Positions 8,486 to 15,260 of a DNA stretch of 17,610 bases are shown here, one piece after another. Made by a program: the position numbers and the translations under genes. The stretch's first letter is position 1; every line of letters begins with the position of its first letter. Source of the stretch: Nitrospirae bacterium UBA4572 (GTDB lineage: Bacteria; Nitrospirota; Leptospirillia; Leptospirillales; Leptospirillaceae); contig DGKK01000025.1 of NCBI GenBank assembly GCA_002387725.1, positions 73,595-91,204 on the forward strand. Reading direction: 5' to 3'. Below the pieces are notes generated by a model. The model was given only the letters and a program-made list of their open reading frames with translations. It searched no databases and was not told where the DNA came from.

Positions 8486-9079
8486 CTAGGCTTTGGAGGA
8501 AAAGAGGATCTCTTCGACCATCTCGCACAGGGCATGGCCGAGGGTGATGTGGGTCTCCTGGATTCGGGGCGTCAGGGGAGAGGGAACGATGAAGGGGATC
8601 TCAACGAGATCCTTCATCTTCCCTCCGGAGCCTCCCCCGAATCCGATGGTGCGAATCCCGATATCTCGAGCCTTTTCCAGAGCGAGAAGGACATTTTTCG
8701 AGTTGCCGCTGGTGCTCAGTCCGATGGCCAGGTCTCCGGGCCGTCCATAGGCCTCCATCTCCCGGGCAAAGATAAATTCGTAGCCGTAGTCATTTCCGAT
8801 GCTGGTGAGGGTGGGCATCCCCGTTCCCAGGGCAATGGCAGGAAGGGCGGTGCGGTTTTTGTAGAACCGGCTGACGAGCTCTCCGGCAATGTGCGCTGCA
8901 TCGGAGGAGGAGCCGCCGTTGCCGAAAATGAGAAGCTTTCCCCCCCGCTCGAATGTCTCCACGATGAGGCGGGTAGCCTTTTCCATGAGGGGAAGGGAGG
9001 TTCGGAGAAACTCTTCCTTTGTCCGGATGCTGTCGCGAAAGACCGCTTCGAGGCGGGAGGAGAGGGTGTGGCTGTCCAT
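8486..9079 (-). CDS. gmhA: sedoheptulose-7-phosphate isomerase GmhA
   Basis: SIS-fold enzyme (197 residues) making D-glycero-D-manno-heptose-7-phosphate, the first step to ADP-heptose. Seen: LLIFGNGGSSSDAAHIAGEL (about 49-68), the phosphate-binding loop GLSTSGNSKNVL (about 119-130), and a C-terminal RIQETHITLGHALCEMVEE that carries the Glu/His residues used for catalysis and metal binding in GmhA. Length is normal (about 190). The ATG at 9079 has AAGGAG about 12 bases upstream. It lies 27 bases after hemL and 13 before rfaE2. A general SIS-domain DiaA-like protein is possible, but the adjacent rfaE2 argues for GmhA. Confidence 0.9.
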   Translation of the reverse strand: MDSHTLSSRLEAVFRDSIRTKEEFLRTSLPLMEKATRLIVETFERGGKLLIFGNGGSSSDAAHIAGELVSRFYKNRTALPAIALGTGMPTLTSIGNDYGYEFIFAREMEAYGRPGDLAIGLSTSGNSKNVLLALEKARDIGIRTIGFGGGSGGKMKDLVEIPFIVPSPLTPRIQETHITLGHALCEMVEEILFSSKA

Positions 9080-9106
9080 GGGGAAAAGAGGCTCCTTGTT
9101 ATGGGG

Positions 9107-10393
9107 TCAGGCTTTGGCGCGTGTTTTTTCCAGGGCCCTGCGAAAGCGGGCGGCCGCTTCGCTGACGACCCGGTCATCGTGGCATGTCGAGAGAAAGAGC
9201 GCCTCAAACTGGGACGGAGGAAGAAGAAGTCCCTCGTTCCGGGCCTCCTGGTGAAAGAGGGAGAAGAGGCGGACGTCGGAGTGTTCGGCCGAGGCCAGAT
9301 CGGTGACCTTCCTGTCCGAGAAGAAGAGGGTCATCATCGAACCCATCCGGTTGATCTGGAGGGGGAGTCCGACCTGCTGGGCCGCCCGGGAAATCTCCTC
9401 CGCCAGGATTCGGGCCTTTTCCTCCAGGAGGGAGTAAAGGGCCGGGGTGCGAAGCTTGACCAGGGTGGCGAGTCCGGCGGCCATGGCCACGGGATTTCCG
9501 GAAAGGGTTCCCGCCTGGTACACCGGTCCTTCGGGCGCGATCATCCGCATGATGTCCTCGCGTCCTCCGTAGGCCCCGACAGGCATGCCTCCGCCGATGA
9601 TCTTTCCGAGGAGGGTCAGGTCGGGCTCCATGCCGAAGAGGACCTGGGCTGCGCCATAGGTCAGGCGGAAGCCAGTAATGACCTCATCGGCGATAAGAAG
9701 GGCCCCGTTTTCCTGGGTCACATCCCTGGCCGCCATGAGAAACTCCTCGTCAGGGGGGACGACGCCCATATTGCCAGCCACAGGTTCAAGGATGAGGGCG
9801 GCCACCGTTTTTCCCTCCCGGCGGAAGAGGTCGCGAAGGGCTTCCGTATCGTTGTAAGGAAGGACAATGGTGTCATGGACAACGGCATCGGGTACTCCGG
9901 CGGAGGTGGGAATCCCGAAGGTGGCTCCCCCCGATCCGGCCTTGACCAGGAGGGCATCGGAATGGCCGTGATATCCCCCGGCAAACTTGACGATACGTGT
10001 CCGTCCGGTGAAGGCCCGGGCGAGGCGAAGGGCGCTCATGGCCGCTTCGGTGCCCGAATTGACGAACCTGATCCGCTCAAGTCCCGGAATGGCGCGGGTG
10101 ACAGCTTCCCCCAGGAGGATTTCCGGTTCGGAGAGGGCGCCAAAGGAGAGTCCGCGGGAGGCTGTGTCGGTGATGGCTGCCAGTACGTCGGGGTCGGCGT
10201 GGCCCAGGATGAGGGGGCCAAAGGAAAGGACGAAGTCGATGTATTCGCGGCCATCGAGATCGGTGACATAAGCTCCGGACCCTTTGCGGATGACAACGGG
10301 ATGGCCTCCCACTGCCTTGTAGGCCCGAACGGGGCTGCTCACGCCTCCCGGAAAGATTCCGCATGCCTTTTTGTAGCCTTCTTCTGAATTCAA
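9107..10393 (-). CDS. hemL: glutamate-1-semialdehyde 2,1-aminomutase
   Basis: PLP enzyme that makes 5-aminolevulinate from glutamate-1-semialdehyde in the C5 tetrapyrrole pathway, supplying heme and siroheme. Class III aminotransferase signatures: FPGGVSSPVRAY near the N-terminus, NSGTEAAMSALRLAR, GGYHGHSD, IADEVITGFR, LLGKIIGGGMPVGAYGG with Lys264 as the PLP-binding lysine, and GTLSGNPVAMAAG. I chose the TTG at 10393, giving 428 residues, because AGGAG lies six bases upstream and NSEEGYKKACGIFPGG is the standard HemL beginning. A GTG at 10450 in the same frame has no ribosome site and adds 19 unrelated residues. It is the first gene of the hemL-gmhA-rfaE2-mfd run; a promoter may lie in the 177 bases upstream. 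Confidence 0.95.
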   Translation of the reverse strand: MNSEEGYKKACGIFPGGVSSPVRAYKAVGGHPVVIRKGSGAYVTDLDGREYIDFVLSFGPLILGHADPDVLAAITDTASRGLSFGALSEPEILLGEAVTRAIPGLERIRFVNSGTEAAMSALRLARAFTGRTRIVKFAGGYHGHSDALLVKAGSGGATFGIPTSAGVPDAVVHDTIVLPYNDTEALRDLFRREGKTVAALILEPVAGNMGVVPPDEEFLMAARDVTQENGALLIADEVITGFRLTYGAAQVLFGMEPDLTLLGKIIGGGMPVGAYGGREDIMRMIAPEGPVYQAGTLSGNPVAMAAGLATLVKLRTPALYSLLEEKARILAEEISRAAQQVGLPLQINRMGSMMTLFFSDRKVTDLASAEHSDVRLFSLFHQEARNEGLLLPPSQFEALFLSTCHDDRVVSEAAARFRRALEKTRAKA

Positions 10394-10570
10394 GAGATGC
10401 TCCTGTCTATGTCGATCCGGGGGCGGGGTTGCCCCTGCCTTGAGGGCCACGGCTCACAGTGCCGGTTCCAGGTCGTTTTTTACGAATTTCTCATGATAGC
10501 AAATTTTTGGTGGATCGAAAAGGGCGCCGGGAGGGAATCGTAGATCAGGGAAGAGGCTCTTTGAGGAAGG
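10394..10570 (-). promoter_or_regulatory. intergenic region upstream of hemL, possible promoter
   Basis: The 177 bases between the membrane-protein gene and hemL include an AT-rich patch around 10480-10520. On the minus strand a TATCAT (complement of ATGATA at 10493-10498) could be a -10 element; the matching -35 (TTTTCG at 17 bases) is poor. No operator or terminator with a T-run was recognised. A hemL promoter here is inferred mainly from the gap. Confidence 0.25.
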
Positions 10571-11428
10571 TCAGTACCCGGCTCCGGCCCCCTGGGAGGT
10601 CTGAAGGGTTTTTGCGATGGCGCCTGCCAAAAAGAGGAGCGAGAAAAGTGTGGGGAGAAGGAGTTTGAGAAGGGGGCGAGGTGCGGATAGGAAAGAGGAA
10701 AGCAGCCTGTCCGAGAGAGCTCCTGCCAGGATGGCCATGTAAAGAGCTCCGACGACAAGGAAGGAGATGTCGACGTACTGGCGGGCGACGAGGAGAAGAG
10801 ATCCCAAGGCGATTCCCGGCTCGATTCCGGAGAGGAAGATCCGACGGGAGCCGATGAGGATCATCGCCAGCCAGATGGCGGCGAGTCCCCCTGCAAGCTG
10901 ACCCAGAAGCAGGCTTCCCGACAGGGGAGAGAGGGCTCCAAGGGTTCCTGTTGTCAGGAAAAGCGGAAGAAGAGTGGATCGATTGATTGCTGACGCGTCA
11001 TTTCGGGATGTCAGGGCCTGGGCCAGAAGCCAGAGTCCGAGAGTTTCGGCAAAGAGGATCAGACCCGAGGTGGGGTTTTGCCGAAGGAGAGGGAAGAGCA
11101 GAACCACGGCGGAAAGGATGATCACCAGGGATTGGGAGGCGAGGGGATGAATCTTTTTGAGAAGGTGCCTCGAGACAAAGGAGAGAAGAACGAGCGCGGG
11201 AATCCAGTCCATCGGACGGGAGGGATTGAAAAGATGAATGATGGCAGGTCGATCGAAGACAAGGAATATGACGATGATCCCCAGTACAAGTGCGAGATCT
11301 CCGGAAAAGCGCCAGGTTTTTTGTTGCGGGAGTCGTGAAAGGGTCAGGAGAAGAAGGGTGGTAAGCAAAAAAGGAATGGCAGCAGGTAACATAAGATGAA
11401 TGGCCGGCAGGATTGAAAGAGTCTCCAT
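10571..11428 (-). CDS. unrecognised polytopic membrane protein
   Basis: A 285-residue, very Leu/Ile/Ala-rich protein with about eight to ten hydrophobic segments (for example near residues 12-31, 44-60, 73-90, 96-112, 118-138, 200-215, 220-240 and 258-278), so an inner-membrane protein. The loops are short, with a basic patch SRHLLKKIH after the third segment. It ends in a small-residue tail, QGAGAGY. I do not recognise a family; the overall look recalls small antiporter-like or hydrogenase-membrane-type subunits, but no diagnostic motif is present and I assign no function. The ATG at 11428 has only a weak ribosome site (GACGGA). It sits between yceI and hemL on the same strand. Confidence 0.7.
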   Translation of the reverse strand: METLSILPAIHLMLPAAIPFLLTTLLLLTLSRLPQQKTWRFSGDLALVLGIIVIFLVFDRPAIIHLFNPSRPMDWIPALVLLSFVSRHLLKKIHPLASQSLVIILSAVVLLFPLLRQNPTSGLILFAETLGLWLLAQALTSRNDASAINRSTLLPLFLTTGTLGALSPLSGSLLLGQLAGGLAAIWLAMILIGSRRIFLSGIEPGIALGSLLLVARQYVDISFLVVGALYMAILAGALSDRLLSSFLSAPRPLLKLLLPTLFSLLFLAGAIAKTLQTSQGAGAGY

Positions 11429-11456
11429 GGGAAAGTCCGTCAGATATAAGTGAGGA

Positions 11457-11484
11457 GCGGCAGGGACGGGGGTGTCCCTGCCGT
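11457..11484 (-). terminator. hairpin after the yceI-type gene
   Basis: A perfect 10-base stem (CGGCAGGGAC at 11458-11467 with GTCCCTGCCG at 11474-11483) encloses a six-base G-rich loop, nine bases past the yceI stop. On the minus strand it is followed by CTCCTCACTTATATC rather than a T-run. It may therefore be a weak or Rho-assisted terminator, or an mRNA-stabilising hairpin. Confidence 0.45.
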
Positions 11485-11492
11485 GGAGCCCG

Positions 11493-12146
11493 TTACTTTT
11501 GTGTTCGGATGCCTTCGACGCTGAGGTAGAGGTGGATCGTGTCGCCGATCATCCCAGGGTAGGTGGTGATGCCGAAGTCACTTCTCTTGATGCTTCCCTC
11601 GGCATCGTAGCCTGAGAGATAGCCGCCCCAAGGTTTGGGAAGGGCCGAAACAAGGCCGGCTCCGACTTCATGAATCTTCAGTCGGACTGTCCGGGTTTTT
11701 CCATGGAGGGTCAGCTTCCCGGTCAGAATGCCGGTCTTTTTCCCCGTCTTTTTGTAGGAGTGGGAGACAAAGCGTATCGTCGGAAAGGTCTTTGCATCGA
11801 GAAAGTCGGGGCCTCTCAGGTCCTTGTCTCTCATGGGGTGGTTCGTGTCGATGCTGTTTGTGGCAATCTTGATGTCGACATCGGTATTGTCCTTGGCGAG
11901 GCGATAATGGCCAGAGATCTTGTCGAAACGGCCGACGGCCGTTGCCACCCCGGCATGCCCGACGGTAAAGGTCACGGAAGTGTGGTCGGGATCGATTTTG
12001 TAAAGGCCTGATGGGTCCCCGGTTGCCGTTTTGTAGGAGGCTGCCTGGGAGAGTCCCGGGGAGAGAAGGGCCGGAGAGACGAGGGTCAGTGAGAGGACCG
12101 GGGCAAGGAGGATTCGCCCGGTTCGGGAGAGGAATGTCTGGGACAT
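11493..12146 (-). CDS. YceI family periplasmic lipid/quinone-binding protein
   Basis: A 217-residue exported protein of the YceI family, a lipocalin-like barrel that binds isoprenoid or amide lipids. The signal peptide spans about residues 1-36 (basic RTGR, hydrophobic core, cleavage near LSQA/AS). The mature part follows the family pattern: YKIDPDHTSVTFTVGHAGV, GRFDKISGHY, IDTNHPMRDKDLRGPDFLDA, FPTIRFVSHSY, GKLTLHGKTRTV, PWGGYLSGYDAEG and a terminal IGDTIHLYLSVEG. The ATG at 12146 has AAGGAG six bases upstream. A good promoter lies about 95 bases upstream and a hairpin follows the stop, so it may be a single-gene transcript. Roles proposed for the family include base-induced stress response and quinone transport; the ligand here is unknown. 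Confidence 0.88.
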   Translation of the reverse strand: MSQTFLSRTGRILLAPVLSLTLVSPALLSPGLSQAASYKTATGDPSGLYKIDPDHTSVTFTVGHAGVATAVGRFDKISGHYRLAKDNTDVDIKIATNSIDTNHPMRDKDLRGPDFLDAKTFPTIRFVSHSYKKTGKKTGILTGKLTLHGKTRTVRLKIHEVGAGLVSALPKPWGGYLSGYDAEGSIKRSDFGITTYPGMIGDTIHLYLSVEGIRTQK

Positions 12147-12241
12147 GGAAACTCCTTGAGTTGAATGTGGAAGTTGTGCAAGAGCGAGAGCGTCTCTTTT
12201 CCTGCAGCGTGCGGAACGGGTGAAAAAGAGTCTTCTGTGTA

Positions 12242-12270
12242 ATGATAGTCGGAAAATTGTTTGAGTGCAA
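12242..12270 (-). promoter_or_regulatory. sigma70-type promoter of the yceI-type gene
   Basis: On the minus strand TTGCAC (12270-12265) and TATCAT (12247-12242) are separated by exactly 17 bases. This would start transcription near 12235 and give a leader of about 90 bases before the ATG at 12146. A 16-base palindrome (12258-12273) overlaps the -35 box, so the promoter may be controlled by a DNA-binding protein. Confidence 0.6.
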
Positions 12271-12273
12271 ACA
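12258..12273. repeat. palindrome overlapping the yceI promoter -35
   Basis: TGTTTG (12258-12263) and CAAACA (12268-12273) are perfect inverted arms around a four-base AGTG centre. The site lies over the -35 box of the minus-strand promoter and about 90 bases upstream of the divergent J-domain gene. It could be an operator for either gene. The regulator is unknown and chance occurrence is possible. Confidence 0.35.
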
Positions 12274-12363
12274 GAATTTCTTCGTTGAAGAGAGTTCTCG
12301 GTGAGGAATAAGATAGAAGGACATGGAAAAAGGAAGAATGGTCAGCCACGAGGGGAGGGGTAC

Positions 12364-12960
12364 GTGCAACGGTCGCCCGAGGAGATCCGGAAAGAGTTGT
12401 CCGCGCACATCTCCCGAATGATCTGTCAGTGTCGGGAGTCTTCCTGGCTCTGCCTTGAGCGGTCGCTGGAGATGGACTGGGGAGGCGGAGGGGAGATGGA
12501 GGAAAAGTTCTCTGACCTCGATCGCCTTTTCAGCTGCCTGCTGGAGGATCTCTCCCGGGATGGGTCCCGGCTCCAACTGGCAAGGGTGGCCCGGAAGTCG
12601 GAGTTTCTTGAGGACAGATTTGAAGAGCTGGATAGCGTCTTGCGAAATCGTCCGAGACGAAAAAGGGCGGCTCTCCCTTGGGAAAAGTTCTTTCGTGTGG
12701 GTGCCGGCGGTGATTCCCGCACGGGGAAGAGTGACCGGGATCTTTTGGGAAAGCATTGCCGGACCGTGGGCGTCCCTGAAACGGCGACCTTCGAGGAAAT
12801 TCGCCGGAAGGTGCGTTCATTGTTAAAGGAAAACCATCCCGACATGCGCGCAGGAGACAGAAGCGGGGAGGGAAGGATGCGGGACATTCTGGAGTCCTAC
12901 AGCTTTCTCAAGAGGTACTACGGGGTGATGCCCGATAACCAAAACCAGGAAAGGGAATGA
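12364..12960 (+). CDS. protein with C-terminal J-domain-like region
   Basis: A 198-residue protein. The C-terminal part (about 132-187) reads like a J-domain: GVPETATFEEIRRKVRSLL, then NHPDMRAGD with the HPD tripeptide at 158-160, then DILESYSFLKRYYG. J-domains stimulate DnaK-type ATPases through HPD. The N-terminal 110 residues are charged and helical, with several cysteines (21, 23, 30, 58) and no recognised family. There is no signal peptide, so it is probably cytosolic. I chose the GTG at 12364 because GAGGGGAGGGG precedes it; a GTG at 12301 would add 21 residues. Its stop overlaps the next start (ATGA). It may deliver a specific client to DnaK (inference). Confidence 0.72.
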   Translation: MQRSPEEIRKELSAHISRMICQCRESSWLCLERSLEMDWGGGGEMEEKFSDLDRLFSCLLEDLSRDGSRLQLARVARKSEFLEDRFEELDSVLRNRPRRKRAALPWEKFFRVGAGGDSRTGKSDRDLLGKHCRTVGVPETATFEEIRRKVRSLLKENHPDMRAGDRSGEGRMRDILESYSFLKRYYGVMPDNQNQERE

Positions 12961-13250
12961 AAAGGATGGAACCGGTAGAGATCAATGATCCGGAGAAGAT
13001 TCAGGAGATCCTGAAGGGAATTGTCCTGACAGGATCAGGATTCGTAACGACCTGTCTGCTGGAGGATGTCTGGGATGCCGGCCTGACTTATCCCGACTAC
13101 TTCAAGGCGGCCGGAGAGGATCCGACGGCGTCTCTGAATGGTCTGTCACCTGCATGGGAGACCTATCACCTTCGTCAGGGAAAAAAGGTGGTGAATGTTT
13201 ATGGAATGGGTTCTCGGGGGCGGCGGATCCATGTGACAGAAACTCCCTGA
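12957..13250 (+). CDS. small unknown protein coupled to the J-domain gene
   Basis: A 97-residue, probably cytosolic protein not recognised by family. The N-terminal half looks helical (NDPEKIQEILKGIVL), and the C-terminal part is basic (GKKVVNVYGMGSRGRRIHV). No signal peptide or membrane segment is visible. The ATG overlaps the stop of the upstream J-domain gene by ATGA, and AGGAAAGGGA provides a ribosome site; a second ATG three codons in is also possible. Coupling suggests joint action with the J-domain protein, for example as partner or client (inference). Confidence 0.65.
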   Translation: MKRMEPVEINDPEKIQEILKGIVLTGSGFVTTCLLEDVWDAGLTYPDYFKAAGEDPTASLNGLSPAWETYHLRQGKKVVNVYGMGSRGRRIHVTETP

Positions 13251-13289
13251 GCCCGGACTTGTTGATATTGAATCAAGGAGAGAACACCG

Positions 13290-13694
13290 ATGCTTTTTGA
13301 TGAAGATATTCTCGAGCATGTGAGACTGGTTGCGCGTGAGGGGGACCGCTCCGGGGAAGATCGCGATCTCGTGGAAATCCTGACGATGCATCCGGAGTTT
13401 GATGCGCTTTGGAATGACCCTTCCGTTGACCCTTCCCGCCCTCTGGAGGTGGGGGATGTGAAGGTCAATCCTCTTGTGCATGTCGCACTTCATCTTGTCG
13501 TGTCGAGGCAGATACGGCAGGGAGTGCCTTCTCAGGCAAAGAAGGCCTACCTTCATCTGGTCGAGCGGGGGGAAAATGCCCACGATGCCCTTCATCTGAT
13601 GATGGGGTGTTATGGGCAGCTTTATTTCGAATCCGTCCGAAAAAGCGATGCCTTTGATGAGTCCCGCTACGCTCAGCGTTTGGCCAGCCTTTAG
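13290..13694 (+). CDS. DUF1841 family protein
   Basis: A 134-residue protein matching my recollection of the DUF1841 pattern: NPLVHVALHLVVSRQI (60-75), then a conserved central helix and GENAHDALHLMMGCYGQLYF. Two HxxxH pairs (His64/His68 and His98/His102) stand out and might bind a metal or form a polar core; that is inference. The function of the family is not known to me. The ATG at 13290 has AAGGAGA about nine bases upstream. It lies 39 bases after the 97-residue gene and on the same strand, so these three genes probably form one transcript that ends before the oxidoreductase leader. Confidence 0.78.
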   Translation: MLFDEDILEHVRLVAREGDRSGEDRDLVEILTMHPEFDALWNDPSVDPSRPLEVGDVKVNPLVHVALHLVVSRQIRQGVPSQAKKAYLHLVERGENAHDALHLMMGCYGQLYFESVRKSDAFDESRYAQRLASL

Positions 13695-14039
13695 GATCGG
13701 AAGGACAATTCGCCAAAATCGGACGAAGGCGTTCTTGACTTGAACCACCAATGAATTCTAAAATTTACGGACCTCATCTTTGCAAGAATGTTGACGGTGT
13801 AATCCCTTGTCGCCTCGTCGGGAAAGGGAAGATCGCCCTTTTGTCTATGTTCTTTATTGCTTGTATCGTCAGACTTCAGAAATTCCCTTTTCCCCCAGAT
13901 TCGAATGTGGAGGGGGTGTTTTCGGTAAATTGTTGAGTTTTTGAACGACTTACCGGTATATGGCCCGAATTGTCGCTGTGGCGGAATGGCGTTTTCGGGT
14001 CTTCACGAAGTGACCGCAATAATATTGAGGAGTAGAGCC
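13695..14039 (+). promoter_or_regulatory. 345-base leader/promoter region of the oxidoreductase operon
   Basis: No convincing gene is seen here. It holds two sigma70-like candidates on the plus strand: TTGACT (13735-13740) with TAAAAT (13759-13764), spacer 18; and TTGAGT (13933-13938) with TATATG (13957-13962), spacer 18. Between them is a pair of mutually exclusive stems (TCCCTT 13803-13808 with AAGGGA 13824-13829, versus AAAGGG 13823-13828 with CCCTTT 13836-13841 followed by T-rich sequence). CGGTAA/TTACCG arms lie at 13923-13928 and 13950-13955. No TPP riboswitch core was recognised. Confidence 0.45.
13735..13764 (+). promoter_or_regulatory. candidate sigma70 promoter of the oxidoreductase operon
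   Basis: TTGACT and TAAAAT are each one base from consensus, separated by 18 bases, and sit 41 bases past the DUF1841 stop. A start near 13771 would give an unusually long leader of about 270 bases before the alpha-subunit ATG. A weaker promoter at 13933-13962 would give a leader of about 70 bases. Confidence 0.5.
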
Positions 14040-15260
14040 ATGGCGACACAGACAGATTCCCGGGTTCCTCAGATTGGCCAGCGCAATAAGAAGGGCCAGC
14101 TTGTGACCGACCCCAACGAACTTTTCTTCCTCTCTCCCCGGACTCCCAGCTTCCTGACGGGATCTGAAGTCATCCGGGAGGCCATCAGACGTGCCAGTGT
14201 CGACTTTTCCGTGGCTTACCCCATCACCCCCCAATCGGAGGCCTCCTCGCTCGTCGGAGAGCTCTATGCCGAGGGATATGTCGGGGACTACATGCGGGGC
14301 GAGTCCGAATTTGCCGTCATGGGCGAGTGTGCCGGGGCAGCCTTTGCCGGAGCCCGCGTCTTTACGACCACTGCAGGCCCCGGGACCCTTCGGGCCTTTG
14401 AGAACTTCCCCATGTGGGCGGGAAGCCGTCTGCCCATTCAGGTGGTCTTCACTGTGCGCGGAATCAACTCTCCTCTGACCATTCAGCCGGACACCCTGGA
14501 AATCGCCTTCATGCTCGAGACCGGCATGCTCCTGTGGCATGCGGAGTCAGCCCAAGATCTCTTCGACTTCATGCTGAAGGGGTACTATGTGGCCGAGCAG
14601 CCTGAAGTGCATCTTCCGATCGGCGTGATCTGCGATGGCTTCTTCGTGACCCATACGAAGGATATGGTCATGATGACTCCAGAGGATCGCACCCTTCCCC
14701 ATTACGATCCCTACCGGAGCCCGGTGGTGTGCATGGACATGGAGGTTCCTCCGGTCCGAATGATGCGGGATCCTTTCGTGATGAAGTCGAACTACATCAG
14801 CTATATGACGCATGCCAGCTGGCAGCTTGAAATTCGTGCCGCCATCGAGCGCTCCCGCAAGCACACCATCCCCCTGCTCGACGGTCTGATCGAGGTGGAG
14901 AACTCTGATGCCGAGATTATGCTGGTAGCGTCGGGAACGGCCGTCTCCCAGGCCCGTGAGGCGATCCGGCTCTTCCGGGACAAGGGCGTTCGCGTGGGTC
15001 TTGTGAAGATCAAAACCCTCCGTCCCTTCCCCACCGAAGAGATTCGCAAGGCAACAGAACATGCAAAACATATCTTCGTTCCCGAGTTCAATGTGGCGGG
15101 ATGGCTCGCCAGGGAAATCAAGTCCACAATCGACCGCAATCACCGTGTGGTCGCCGGTCCCCACGTGGCCGGGGGTATGACCATGCCTCCCGAGATCATT
15201 GTCGAGGAAATCGAAAAACATATGGCTCATCGCCGGAATAAGGAGCTCGTCCATGGCTAA
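14040..15260 (+). CDS. 2-oxoacid:ferredoxin oxidoreductase alpha subunit
   Basis: Alpha subunit (406 residues) of a pyruvate- or 2-oxoglutarate:ferredoxin oxidoreductase, reversible and in autotrophs used to fix CO2 in the reverse TCA cycle. It carries the pyrimidine-binding part of the TPP site: YPITPQSE (60-67), the GESEFAVMGECAGAAFAGARVFTTT region (about 89-113), AGPG, then a C-terminal domain with LVASGTAVSQAREAIRLFRDKG and VPEFNVAGWLAREIK. About 35 residues precede the conserved core, as an N-terminal extension. The ATG at 14040 has GAGGAG about eight bases upstream. It overlaps the beta gene by eight bases. Substrate (pyruvate versus 2-oxoglutarate) cannot be fixed from sequence alone; the overall shape resembles the multi-subunit Hydrogenobacter enzymes. 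Confidence 0.92.
   Translation: MATQTDSRVPQIGQRNKKGQLVTDPNELFFLSPRTPSFLTGSEVIREAIRRASVDFSVAYPITPQSEASSLVGELYAEGYVGDYMRGESEFAVMGECAGAAFAGARVFTTTAGPGTLRAFENFPMWAGSRLPIQVVFTVRGINSPLTIQPDTLEIAFMLETGMLLWHAESAQDLFDFMLKGYYVAEQPEVHLPIGVICDGFFVTHTKDMVMMTPEDRTLPHYDPYRSPVVCMDMEVPPVRMMRDPFVMKSNYISYMTHASWQLEIRAAIERSRKHTIPLLDGLIEVENSDAEIMLVASGTAVSQAREAIRLFRDKGVRVGLVKIKTLRPFPTEEIRKATEHAKHIFVPEFNVAGWLAREIKSTIDRNHRVVAGPHVAGGMTMPPEIIVEEIEKHMAHRRNKELVHG

Noticed and set aside
8339..10387. 682-codon open frame on the plus strand
   Set aside because: Antisense to rfaE2, gmhA and hemL, all with unmistakable motifs. The product is Gly/Glu-rich without any domain.
10394..10450. 19-codon GTG-start extension of hemL
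   Set aside because: No ribosome site, and the TTG at 10393 has AGGAG at ideal spacing and begins exactly where HemL proteins usually begin.
13751..13936. 61-codon open frame in the oxidoreductase leader
   Set aside because: No ribosome site, starts inside the presumed promoter (its ATG lies between the -35 and -10), and shows no recognisable family. A leader peptide cannot be excluded but nothing supports it.
13941..14039. 33-codon upstream extension of the alpha subunit
   Set aside because: The ATG at 14040 has GAGGAG; the upstream residues are cysteine/arginine noise and lack a ribosome site.
13771..14039. TPP riboswitch ahead of a TPP-enzyme operon
   Set aside because: I looked for the CTGAGA and ACCTGATCTGGA-type conserved cores and did not find them.
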